Source: Verrucomicrobiales bacterium
GTDB taxonomy: Bacteria; Verrucomicrobiota; Verrucomicrobiia; Verrucomicrobiales; DEV007
DNA: 25,410 nt
Assembly: GCA_002696885.1 (NCBI GenBank)
Contig: NZSO01000012.1
Coordinates: forward strand, 1 to 25,410
Direction: 5' to 3'
In this document: in pieces, positions 7,157 through 14,518 of the stretch
Numbering within the stretch: the first letter of the stretch is position 1
Layout of the letters: each line of letters starts with the position of its first letter
Made by a program: the position numbers and the translations under genes
The notes under the pieces: generated by a model
The model's database searches: none
The model's input: the letters and a program-made list of their open reading frames with translations, nothing else
Told to the model about the DNA's origin: nothing

Positions 7157-7782
7157 TATTTCTTGATGTCTTTAATTTGTATCAGGACTTCGTTTTTTCT
7201 TAAAAATATTGGTATCCACGGCGGGTCATAGTATGCAAATATTGGTTTGGCATCTTTAGCAATTTTCAATCCTGCTGTTTCGACCTTTTCTATTAATTTT
7301 TTTGCTGCTGCTCCTTCTTTGGAAGATTTTCCTCTGAACCGCATGGCTGCAAATACCGTCGGATTCATTTTGGAGACATAAAGTTTATCAGAGTTAGGGC
7401 TAGGGGCACCTTTATTTACAACTTCTTTTGGAATAACAAAACTCATTTCTCCTTCATTACCTCCTACTCCCATGAATACGGGCGTTGTCATTGCGATTTT
7501 TTCAGATTTATCATTGGATTTGTCTATATATTTAAAGAGGCGCATGAATCTTGAGTCTCTTTCTTTTGTGATTGATTTAGAGTCAGCTTTTTTTGTGCTC
7601 ACAATCGTCATTCCTGAATAGTGTCGAATTTCAAAACCTTCTGCATGTTTTTTTGAAGTGTATTCTGGCGATTCATATCCTCCTCTGGTGAGTTTTATTC
7701 CTGCAAATCCAATTACAGAACCAGCAAGGAGAAAGCACATGACACCAAGGAGCATTTTTTTATTAAACATATTATAAATCAT
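7156..7782 (-). CDS. SOUL-family heme-binding-like protein, membrane-anchored or secreted
   Basis: Protein of 208 aa. A hydrophobic N-terminal segment (about 9-29) is either a signal peptide or an anchor, and is followed by a SOUL domain: FEIRHYSGMTIVST (50-63), SRFMRLFKYI, KIAMTTPVF (95-103), EMSFVIP and, near the C-terminus, YYDPPWIPIFLRKNEV. These blocks are diagnostic of the SOUL/HBP family. Eukaryotic members bind heme; the role of bacterial members is unclear. A second in-frame ATG four codons in (MFNKKML) is an equally good start. It heads the minus-strand run with mazG (1-base overlap) and TerC, and its promoter must lie in the 70-base gap shared with divergent yebC. Confidence 0.85.
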   Translation of the reverse strand: MIYNMFNKKMLLGVMCFLLAGSVIGFAGIKLTRGGYESPEYTSKKHAEGFEIRHYSGMTIVSTKKADSKSITKERDSRFMRLFKYIDKSNDKSEKIAMTTPVFMGVGGNEGEMSFVIPKEVVNKGAPSPNSDKLYVSKMNPTVFAAMRFRGKSSKEGAAAKKLIEKVETAGLKIAKDAKPIFAYYDPPWIPIFLRKNEVLIQIKDIKK

Positions 7783-7852
7783 TTTATTTTTTTGTTATTC
7801 ATTTAAAAAGCTAGCTTGCTTTAAATAAAAATATGAGCATTTTTTATTAATT

Positions 7853-8563
7853 ATGGGAAGAGCATTCGAGTATCGCCGTGCATCAAAAGAAAAACGTTGG
7901 GATAAAATGTCGAAGGTTTTTCCTAAGCTTGCAAGATCTATTACTATAGCAGCAAAAGCCGGTGGACCCGACCCAGAGTCTAATAGTGCGCTAAGAACCG
8001 CCATAAGTAATGCCAAGGCTGAGAATATGCCTAAGGACAATATCGATAAGGCAATCAAACGTGCTACTGGTGGTGATGAAGCCAATTTCAATGAGGTGAA
8101 TTATGAGGCCAAAGGCCCCCATGGTTCTTTGCTGTTCATTGAGACAGCGACTGATAACACAAACCGGACAGTTGCAAATTTAAAAATGATCCTCAATAAA
8201 AACGGTGGAGAAATGGTGCAAACTGGATCATTAGAATTCATGTTCTCCAGAAAAACAGTCATTCAGTTTCCAGTTACTGATGATATGGATATGGATGAAA
8301 TTGAGCTAGGGTTGATCGACCATGGTTTAGAGGACTTGTCCATTAATGATCAGACAGCCTATCTTGAGGGGGAATTTACTGCCTTTGGCACACTTACAGC
8401 AGCCGTAGATGAATTAGGTATTGAAAATGTTAAGGCCAAATTAGAACGAATACCTAATTCTCCAATAGAGGTGACTGATCAAGAGATCGAGGATATCGAG
8501 TCGCTTATTGATAAGGTGGAGGATGATGATGACGTCCAGTCAGTATTTACCAATATTGCTTAA
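7853..8563 (+). CDS. yebC: YebC/PmpR-family regulator / translation factor
   Basis: Cytoplasmic protein of 236 aa, standard family length. It begins MGRAFEYRRASKEKRWDKMSK, the variant start seen in Bacteroidota and Verrucomicrobiota-type members. The conserved LARSITIAAKAGGPDPESN, NMPKDNIDKAIKRATGG (58-74) and YEAKGPHG (about 84-91) blocks follow, then the C-terminal domain with ERIPNSPIEV and an acidic tail (VEDDDDVQSVF). The family has been described both as DNA-binding regulators and, more recently, as ribosome-associated factors that relieve stalling on proline-rich stretches. It is divergent from the SOUL gene and its stop abuts the stop of the convergent fxsA gene. No Shine-Dalgarno is visible. 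Confidence 0.93.
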   Translation: MGRAFEYRRASKEKRWDKMSKVFPKLARSITIAAKAGGPDPESNSALRTAISNAKAENMPKDNIDKAIKRATGGDEANFNEVNYEAKGPHGSLLFIETATDNTNRTVANLKMILNKNGGEMVQTGSLEFMFSRKTVIQFPVTDDMDMDEIELGLIDHGLEDLSINDQTAYLEGEFTAFGTLTAAVDELGIENVKAKLERIPNSPIEVTDQEIEDIESLIDKVEDDDDVQSVFTNIA

Positions 8564-9019
8564 CTAATCATCATTAATAATTTCAGCCTCAATGATACTT
8601 GGGTCATCGTTGCTTTTGCCTTCTTTCTTTTGTTTGTTTATTGGGCTGTGAGCAAAAAGAATTTTCGTCTTAATGAAGGCCAGTAATAATTTCTGATAGT
8701 TTGATCTCAGTGCTGGTAGCAAAAGAGAGAAACCAACAATGTCAGTGACAAACCCAGGTGTTAATAAGAAAGCACCTGCGATGATGATCATTATCCCATC
8801 CATGACCTCTTTGTGGGGTAATTTGCCACTCTTTATTTCCGATTGAGCATTTTTTATGGCTTTGGCGCCTTGGACTTTTGTGAGCTTGGCTCCAATTATT
8901 GCGGTAATAATAATGATCAGGATTGTGATTTCTAGTCCTATGACTTTCCCAATTTTGAACATTATGAAAAGTTCAATAATTGGTATAAGTAAAAAAAGCG
9001 CTAGAAGTTTAATGAACAT
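8564..9019 (-). CDS. fxsA: FxsA-family membrane protein
   Basis: Small inner-membrane protein of 151 aa. Two close N-terminal hydrophobic helices (4-47, containing the family's PIIELFIMFKIGKVIGLEITILIIIITAIIGAKL pattern) are followed by QGAKAIKNAQSEIKSGKLP. A third hydrophobic region contains DGIMIIIAGAFLLTPGFVTDIVGFSLLLP, with the family-typical LLTPGFxTDxxG motif (about 81-93). The polar C-terminus ends in acidic residues. In E. coli, FxsA reduces phage T7 exclusion by the F plasmid; its general function is unknown. It converges with yebC with no gap between the stop codons. Confidence 0.9.
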   Translation of the reverse strand: MFIKLLALFLLIPIIELFIMFKIGKVIGLEITILIIIITAIIGAKLTKVQGAKAIKNAQSEIKSGKLPHKEVMDGIMIIIAGAFLLTPGFVTDIVGFSLLLPALRSNYQKLLLAFIKTKILFAHSPINKQKKEGKSNDDPSIIEAEIINDD

Positions 9020-9035
9020 TAATAAATGGGAAAAA

Positions 9036-10391
9036 TTATTTTTTAGCCTTTTGGATCAAACCATTGAGTTCTTTAATTTTTTCAGGATACATCAAGGCTA
9101 AATTAGTTTGTTCACCCAAATCTATCTCTAAATTATAAAGCTCCATTTTTTGACCTTGGCCAGGTATCACTCCTTTCCACTTTCCTTTTCTTATCGCCTC
9201 TTTTTTCGAAAATTTCCAATAAAGAAAGTCATGATCATTTTGAATTTCAAAGTTTCCTTTAAGTGCTTGAACAAAAGATATGCCATCAATTTTTTCTGGA
9301 ATACTTACTTTAGCCAGATCGCATACTGTTGGCAGCCAATCCCAAAAAGCTAATGGTTTGTTGTAAGTAGATCCGGGTTTGATAGTTCCTGGCCAGTATG
9401 CTATCGCAGGCACTCTTATTCCTCCTTCGTAGAGGTCGCGCTTGAAGCCTCTTAATGGACCATTAGAATTAAAGGTTTCATGTTTATGACCTCCTTCAGA
9501 GTGTGGTCCGTTGTCTGATGTAAAAAAAACGAATGTTTTTTTATCCAATTCAAGTTCCTGAAGTAGTTTGAGGATTTTTCCCACATCATGATCCATTTTC
9601 GAAATCATGGCTGCTGCACCCTTTTTGACTGATGGCCAATCTTCATTGGCATAAATGCCATAGTTAGGAATTTCCATGCCGTCGCCAGTGGCTCTTCCTC
9701 CTTCGTTATTCGCGTGAGGAATAGTCCAGTGAATATGAAGCAGGAAAGGTTGTTTTCTGTGTTTTCTGATAAAACTTTGCGCTTCAGAGGTTATAACATC
9801 ATGAGAATAAGTGATTCTTTTTGATGATACTCTATTTCTGTCCTGAGGAGAATTCGTTAAGACATTCCCCTTTAGAGGGATCTTTTCTTTGTTTCGCCAG
9901 AGGTATGTGGGGTAATAGTTGTGAGCTTGACCCTGGTCCAAGTATCCAAACCAATAGTCAAAGCCGTTGTGATTGGGGTGTCCTGTGGTACCTATCCCCC
10001 CCATAGCCCATTTGCCTACTCCTCCCGTGACGTAATTAGCTTCTTTTAAGAGTTCAGCAACAGTGACATCGACAGGTTTAAAAATGTAATTCGCATTTGA
10101 TGAAATGGGTGTATGGCCCATGTGTTTTCCTGTCCATAGAGATAGCCTAGAGGGTCTACAGACAGTATTACCAGAATAGTAATCAGTGAACTTTATTCCA
10201 TTTTTGGCCATCGAATCCAATTGAGGTGTTTTGATGGTTTTTTGTCCATAACAACCTAAGTCACCATAGCCGAGATCATCGACCATAATATGAATAATGT
10301 TAGGTGGCTCTGCATCTGCACGGCCTAAAAAAGTTAAACCAAGAACAAAGTTCCAAAAAACTAATAGGTGAATTTTTTTTGAATTAAACAT
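9036..10391 (-). CDS. Secreted type I (formylglycine) sulfatase
   Basis: Hydrolyses sulfate esters, most likely on algal polysaccharides. Numbered from the TTG at 10397 (453 aa), an N-terminal signal peptide runs to about residue 29 (GRADA-EPP). Metal-binding VDD (39-41) follows, then the modification motif C80-R-P-S-R84 within CRPSRLSLWTG. That cysteine is converted to formylglycine by a maturase not seen in this window. The lysine of GVGKWAMGG and D295-N296 of SDNG complete the active site. The usual GKWHLG histidine is Ala here, as seems common in this subfamily. An ATG two codons into the TTG-initiated frame (at 10391) is the likelier start and is used here. Substrate cannot be told from sequence. 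No adjacent sulfatase or carbohydrate-uptake gene is visible. Confidence 0.9.
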   Translation of the reverse strand: MFNSKKIHLLVFWNFVLGLTFLGRADAEPPNIIHIMVDDLGYGDLGCYGQKTIKTPQLDSMAKNGIKFTDYYSGNTVCRPSRLSLWTGKHMGHTPISSNANYIFKPVDVTVAELLKEANYVTGGVGKWAMGGIGTTGHPNHNGFDYWFGYLDQGQAHNYYPTYLWRNKEKIPLKGNVLTNSPQDRNRVSSKRITYSHDVITSEAQSFIRKHRKQPFLLHIHWTIPHANNEGGRATGDGMEIPNYGIYANEDWPSVKKGAAAMISKMDHDVGKILKLLQELELDKKTFVFFTSDNGPHSEGGHKHETFNSNGPLRGFKRDLYEGGIRVPAIAYWPGTIKPGSTYNKPLAFWDWLPTVCDLAKVSIPEKIDGISFVQALKGNFEIQNDHDFLYWKFSKKEAIRKGKWKGVIPGQGQKMELYNLEIDLGEQTNLALMYPEKIKELNGLIQKAKK

Positions 10392-10469
10392 TTTCAAATT
10401 ATTCTAAATGTTACGTTTCCGTTACACATTATAAAGCGCACTTATCCGGTTGAGAACGTATTATGATTT

Positions 10470-10961
10470 ATGATGGTAAAGGATATCAAACCTAAACCAA
10501 TTAAAGTTGGATTTTTCAGAAATCTTGATGATTCTTTGAGTAAAAATTTATTCAGATCTGGAAATTTAGTAATCAAAAGAAAAGGTGATTACTTATCAGT
10601 ACAAGGACAGCCCCATAGTAATATGTCCTTGATAATTCAGGGGCAAGTCAGTGTGAAAATTAGCGCCAATGGTGAGAGTCTCAAAGTTGCAAAACTTGGA
10701 CCGGGTGATGTGGTTGGAGAAATGAGTATTATTGACCCCAAAAAAGCCAGTGCCACTGCTCGTGTAATTTCACAGGATGCCAAACTATGGCAAATTACGG
10801 GGGCTGAATTTAATGATTTTCTGAATAATGATCAAGTTGCAGGTTTTAGCATCATGAAAGAACTGGCAAAAGGGCTTTGCAAAAGACTGCGGACATACAA
10901 CGAGAGAATGCTACACAGCATGTTTGATGATCGGTCTCATTATCTAGAACAAGATTATTAG
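10470..10961 (+). CDS. Stand-alone cyclic-nucleotide-binding-fold protein, canonical Arg missing
   Basis: Protein of 163 aa made of one cNMP-binding beta-roll (about 15-120) and a C-terminal helical tail (about 121-150). There is no HTH, kinase or transporter domain. The phosphate-binding cassette is recognisable as GPGDVVGEMSIIDPKKASATARV (start at 77): Gly83-Glu84 are kept, but the arginine that normally contacts the cyclic phosphate aligns with Ala93. Canonical cAMP or cGMP binding is therefore doubtful. Start is either of the adjacent ATGs at 10470 and 10473. It diverges from the sulfatase gene across about 78 bases. It could be a partner-regulating module or bind something other than cNMP (inference). 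Confidence 0.8.
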   Translation: MMVKDIKPKPIKVGFFRNLDDSLSKNLFRSGNLVIKRKGDYLSVQGQPHSNMSLIIQGQVSVKISANGESLKVAKLGPGDVVGEMSIIDPKKASATARVISQDAKLWQITGAEFNDFLNNDQVAGFSIMKELAKGLCKRLRTYNERMLHSMFDDRSHYLEQDY

Positions 10962-11115
10962 ACAAATTGAGATAAATAACCTCTCAGATCTATCAATTTT
11001 GGTTGTACGTACTAGTAATAACCAATAATTAATGAGCTAAATATTAATTTTGTACTCATTTCACGATTTTGTTAAAAATCATTGATATTTACCCTAATCA
11101 GTTCTTAGTAAACAC

Positions 11116-12219
11116 TTGCCCACGTCAAAATCACAAAATCTCTCTAACGGCTCTATTCCATCGTCTCATTCAAAACATGAGGACAAGCCCTCTACTATTG
11201 AAATTTCAAAGTGGAAGAAAATTGTTTCTGAATTTGAAAAGCCCTCAGTTTTCAAATCCATGTGGCAACTAGTCACGACACTGGGCCTTTATCTGCTGAC
11301 CTGGTTCATGATTTACCTCAATCATAGCAATTCTGGGCCGTGGTATTGGTATGTACCCCTCATATTAGTGGGGGCTGGACTGACTGTAAGGATTTTCATT
11401 ATTTTTCATGATTGTGGACATCAATCATTTTTCAAGAAGAAGAAATACAATCAATGGGTGGGTTTTATCACTGGTACCTTAGCTTTCACTCCTTTTAAGC
11501 ATTGGACCTGGGAGCACAATGTGCACCATGCCACGGTAGGTGACATTGATCGTAGAGGTATAGGTGATGTGTGGACTTTAATGGTTAATGAATATCTAGA
11601 ATTACCCAAACTTAAAAGATTGGGCTACAGAATTTGGAGGCACCCTTTATTCCTTTTTGGTTTTGCCCCTGTCTACGTATTTCTGATTAGGGAAAGATTT
11701 CCATCTCCTAACGCAACTCCAGCAAATCGCAAAGCGGTCATTTGCACAAACGTTGCCCTTCTGTTTGCAATGACCTTAGGGTGTTTGCTTTTCGGTTCAT
11801 TCATTTTTCTATTGTTTCAGCTTTTTATAATTTCAATCGCCGCCAGTGCAGGTGTTTGGCTCTTCTATGTTCAACATCAGTTTGAGGGAGTTTATTGGGA
11901 GCGCCACGAGCACTGGGAGTACACATCAGCGGCCCTTGATGGAAGTTCGTTTTATCAATTACCCAAAATACTCCAATGGTTTACAGGCAACATTGGCTTT
12001 CATCACCTTCATCATTTGAGTACTAAAATACCAAACTATTACTTAGAAGCTTGCCACAATTCTCATCCCGCGTTCTCAGAGGTAACCAAATTAACGTTAT
12101 TTAGTAGTTTTAAGTGCATGAACTTTCGACTTTGGGATGAATCAGAAAAAGCACTTATCACCTGGAAGCAATTCAAAGCAATTAGGGGTGATCGAGAAGC
12201 CGCTTTATCAGGGGCTTAA
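11116..12219 (+). CDS. Membrane fatty-acid desaturase (three-His-box, FADS type)
   Basis: Integral-membrane di-iron desaturase that introduces double bonds into membrane acyl chains, using O2 and an electron donor. It has 367 aa. Histidine boxes: HDCGHQ (98-103), HNVHH (134-138) and HHLHH (296-300). The hydrophobic pairs lie at about 50-92 and 210-255. The box spacing and FHDCGHQSFF/WTWEHNVHHA wording resemble the Delta12/omega-6-like bacterial group. The only start codon in the frame before the conserved region is TTG at 11116 (a stop lies at 11095), an unusual initiator. The first in-frame ATG (residue 49) would remove the lead-in to the first helix. Its stop overlaps the stop of the convergent DUF2288 gene by 4 bases. 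Confidence 0.88.
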   Translation: MPTSKSQNLSNGSIPSSHSKHEDKPSTIEISKWKKIVSEFEKPSVFKSMWQLVTTLGLYLLTWFMIYLNHSNSGPWYWYVPLILVGAGLTVRIFIIFHDCGHQSFFKKKKYNQWVGFITGTLAFTPFKHWTWEHNVHHATVGDIDRRGIGDVWTLMVNEYLELPKLKRLGYRIWRHPLFLFGFAPVYVFLIRERFPSPNATPANRKAVICTNVALLFAMTLGCLLFGSFIFLLFQLFIISIAASAGVWLFYVQHQFEGVYWERHEHWEYTSAALDGSSFYQLPKILQWFTGNIGFHHLHHLSTKIPNYYLEACHNSHPAFSEVTKLTLFSSFKCMNFRLWDESEKALITWKQFKAIRGDREAALSGA

Positions 12220-12566
12220 TCTTGTTCTTGAGATTTGTTTTCTTGAATAAGAACAAATGGGGTAACAATCAAGGCCCTAAAAACTGTTTCTGATCTTTTC
12301 CAGTGCTCAGCGTGTTGTGTTCCAGGTTTGAGAATATCACCGGAACTCAACCATGAACTTACTTGGTCCTTATTATCCTCAGAGATACTTTGGCCGACCT
12401 CTTTAATATCAAGGCTTTCATCAACATAAATCAGAGTACCATTTTGAAAATGTTTCTCGAGATATCCCCAGTTAACTATTCCCGAATACTTTTCAAGTTT
12501 ATCAGCATTACTAATGTCTGAATCTTGTATCATTCTGTAATTCAATGACTCGGAATTATCTTTCAT
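12216..12566 (-). CDS. DUF2288-family protein
   Basis: Small soluble protein of 116 aa, function unknown. From memory it matches the DUF2288 pattern: KLEKYSGIVNWGYLEKHFQNG (23-43), LIYVDESLDIKEVGQSISEDNKDQVSSWLSSG (45-76) and the closing block RALIVTPFVLIQE (97-109). The family is widespread in proteobacteria and cyanobacteria and has no known activity. It has its own upstream region of about 37 bases before the divergent peroxidase frame and overlaps the stop of the convergent desaturase gene. Confidence 0.7.
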   Translation of the reverse strand: MKDNSESLNYRMIQDSDISNADKLEKYSGIVNWGYLEKHFQNGTLIYVDESLDIKEVGQSISEDNKDQVSSWLSSGDILKPGTQHAEHWKRSETVFRALIVTPFVLIQENKSQEQD

Positions 12567-12663
12567 TTTAATTAATTATACTAGATTCGGATTATCTAAG
12601 AACTTGAACTTTTCTGTAAAAAGCATTTTTATAACAATTGTGGATTTTGGACATCATTTTTTC

Positions 12664-13701
12664 ATGATTATCAGGTTGATCCTCTGTGGTTTTTTGGGGG
12701 GATTAATGGCCAATGCCGAAACTTCGATCCCAGATGTTGAGGATCCTGCTCTAGGATTACCATCGATTGAGTTACCAGAACCCTCTTTTTTTAATAAAAA
12801 CATAATTAAATTAGGTGAGAAATTATTTTTTGACCCTTTTCTCTCAAGAGATGGCACCATTTCATGTGCAACTTGTCATGTTCCAGATCAGGGTTTTGCT
12901 GAGAATGGTAAAAGATTATCAACAGGAATAGATGGTAAAATAGGCCTCAGAAATGCACCAACATTATTAAACATCGCATATGCAGAATCCATGTTCGTTG
13001 ATGGTCGAGAGGATACGCTGGAGGGGCAAGCTTGGCAGCCAATTCTTGCTCACGATGAAATGGGAAATACCGATGTGAAAGAAGTTTTGCAGCGCCTTGG
13101 AAAAGACAAATCTTATGCAAAATTATTCAAGGAATCTTTCAAGAAAGATGGTCTCACTAAAAAAAATCTAGCGGTTGCTCTCTCTGCTTACCAAAGGACG
13201 CTAGTTTCTGGTAACTCGGCTTATGACAAGTGGTACTATGAGGGTCAGGACGATGCCATGAATGAATCAGCGGAGAGAGGTTACCAGTTATTCGCAGGCC
13301 AGGCGCAATGTTGGCAATGTCACTCGATTGCGGGGCCTGGAGTACTTTTCAGTGATAATCTTTTTCATAACACTGGTGTGAGTCACAGAAGTAAGAAGAA
13401 GGGTTTAACTGAGGACCTTGGAAGGTATCAATTCACCAAATTAGAATACGACAAAAGGTCATTTAAGACGCCGACTCTAAGAAATATTGCTGAGACTTCA
13501 CCTTATATGCATGACGGTTCATTAAGTTCACTTGAGGATGTTGTCCGTTTTTATAATGAAGGTGGCAGTGATGATCCTTTACTTTCACCAATCATTGGTA
13601 CGTTAAATTTATCAGATGGAGATATAAATGATTTAGTTGAATTTTTAAAATCACTGAGTGGTGATCATAAATTTGAGCAAGAAAAATTAGACAAGCTGTA
13701 A
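12664..13701 (+). CDS. Di-heme cytochrome c peroxidase (CcpA/MauG family)
   Basis: Periplasmic enzyme that reduces H2O2 with electrons from c-type cytochromes, or a MauG-like relative. The frame opens at a TTG (12604), but the ATG at 12664 gives a proper signal peptide (MIIRLILCGFLGGLMANA, cleavage before ETS) and is preferred. From that ATG the protein has 345 aa and two c-heme sites: CATCH (68-72, peroxidatic domain) and CWQCH (216-220, electron-transfer domain). Family blocks LFFDPFLSRDGTISC, LRNAPTLLNIAY, FVDGREDTLEGQA and SPYMHDGSLSSLEDVVRFYN are intact. It is followed 35 bases later by an unknown membrane protein in the same direction. Heme attachment would need cytochrome c maturation genes not seen here. 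Confidence 0.92.
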   Translation: MIIRLILCGFLGGLMANAETSIPDVEDPALGLPSIELPEPSFFNKNIIKLGEKLFFDPFLSRDGTISCATCHVPDQGFAENGKRLSTGIDGKIGLRNAPTLLNIAYAESMFVDGREDTLEGQAWQPILAHDEMGNTDVKEVLQRLGKDKSYAKLFKESFKKDGLTKKNLAVALSAYQRTLVSGNSAYDKWYYEGQDDAMNESAERGYQLFAGQAQCWQCHSIAGPGVLFSDNLFHNTGVSHRSKKKGLTEDLGRYQFTKLEYDKRSFKTPTLRNIAETSPYMHDGSLSSLEDVVRFYNEGGSDDPLLSPIIGTLNLSDGDINDLVEFLKSLSGDHKFEQEKLDKL

Positions 13702-13736
13702 TCGCGTCAGATTTTATATTTTAGTTTACTGATGAT

Positions 13737-14432
13737 ATGAATTTTTTTTACGATAATATGGATTGGCTAATAGCATTTGGATCCGGCTTTTTGTGTGCAT
13801 CCATCATATGGATCTTTTTAATTGCTGTCAGATTGTGGTTCGATATAAGAAAAACGAACAAGGAGTATTTGATTAACCATTCGGATGAGGAACAAGATAA
13901 AAAGCTTTCATTAGCTTTGGGATTAATTGAGAGTGCCCAGGATTCTATCAGACTCAATAAACAGTTAAATCCAGAGTGGTTCTCATCTTTATACAGAGAA
14001 ATTCCGCCGCTAGTTGAAAAAATTGCTGGGGTTTATTACCCTGATAGCCCAGAACCTTTAAAGGCGCCAAGACTTGGTGAATTTACTCGAGCCGTAGAAC
14101 TTGCAGCGACAGATATTGCAGATTTTTTACAGAAAAAAAGAATAGGAAGGTTGATTGATTTTAGTGCAGGAGCTGCAATTAGGACTTATAAAAAAGGGAA
14201 AGGGGTTTCAGAAAACCCAATCGTAAAAGCCTGTTCGCCAATTTATAAAAAGATTCGTCCTGTTGTTCAGCTTGTGAGATACCGATCTCCACTCACTTGG
14301 GCAGGGCTAGCCGCTTCGAACGCGGCTGCTAGAGTCATACAGCCATCTATACTTGGAATTGTAGGAAAGAGAGCGATTCAGCTCTATAGTGGGCAATTGA
14401 ATAATTCGTCTGATACCTCTGATGAGCAATGA
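13737..14432 (+). CDS. Unrecognised one-TM protein
   Basis: I do not recognise this 231-aa protein. It has one N-terminal membrane helix (about 10-34), which ends in a basic patch (RLWFDIRK) that would place the rest in the cytoplasm. A charged segment (45-75, DEEQDKKLSLALGLIESAQDSIRLNKQ) may be coiled coil. The helical C-terminal domain contains LNPEWFSSLYREIPPLVEKIAGVYYPDS (78-105), FTRAVELAATDIADFLQ and VRYRSPLTWAGLAASNAAARVIQPSILGIVGKRAIQLYSG (about 184-223), the last amphipathic and possibly membrane-associated. The coherent composition supports a real gene. It sits 35 bases after the peroxidase and 86 before a GH25-like lipoprotein, all on the plus strand. Function unknown. Confidence 0.8.
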   Translation: MNFFYDNMDWLIAFGSGFLCASIIWIFLIAVRLWFDIRKTNKEYLINHSDEEQDKKLSLALGLIESAQDSIRLNKQLNPEWFSSLYREIPPLVEKIAGVYYPDSPEPLKAPRLGEFTRAVELAATDIADFLQKKRIGRLIDFSAGAAIRTYKKGKGVSENPIVKACSPIYKKIRPVVQLVRYRSPLTWAGLAASNAAARVIQPSILGIVGKRAIQLYSGQLNNSSDTSDEQ

Positions 14433-14482
14433 GGCTAAAACTTGAGGTTATGGGATGATGAATAAAATATAATAATTATGGA

Positions 14483-14501
14483 ATTTGCATATTTTGCAAA
14501 T
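14483..14501. promoter_or_regulatory. Inverted repeat upstream of the GH25-like gene
   Basis: ATTTGCA-TATTT-TGCAAAT is a perfect 7-bp inverted repeat with a 5-base spacer, 17 bases before the ATG at 14519. Its symmetry and position fit an operator for a dimeric regulator, but no second copy was noticed in the window and the local sequence is AT-rich. Confidence 0.35.
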
Positions 14502-14518
14502 CTAGAGATATTTTATTC

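Noticed and set aside
8391..8408. A further sigma-54-like match (TTTGGCAC with GC ten bases after GG)
   Set aside because: It lies in the middle of yebC with no gene starting nearby and a poor -12 half; treated as chance.
12222..12256. Inverted repeat TTGTTCTT/AAGAACAA near the desaturase-DUF2288 junction
   Set aside because: The arms are 8 bp of simple composition around a 19-base loop and lie in the coding end of the DUF2288 gene; no U-tract supports termination.
12604..12663. Longer N-terminus of the cytochrome c peroxidase from a TTG start
   Set aside because: The added 20 residues would place charged and aromatic residues before an otherwise complete signal peptide; the ATG at 12664 gives a normal one.
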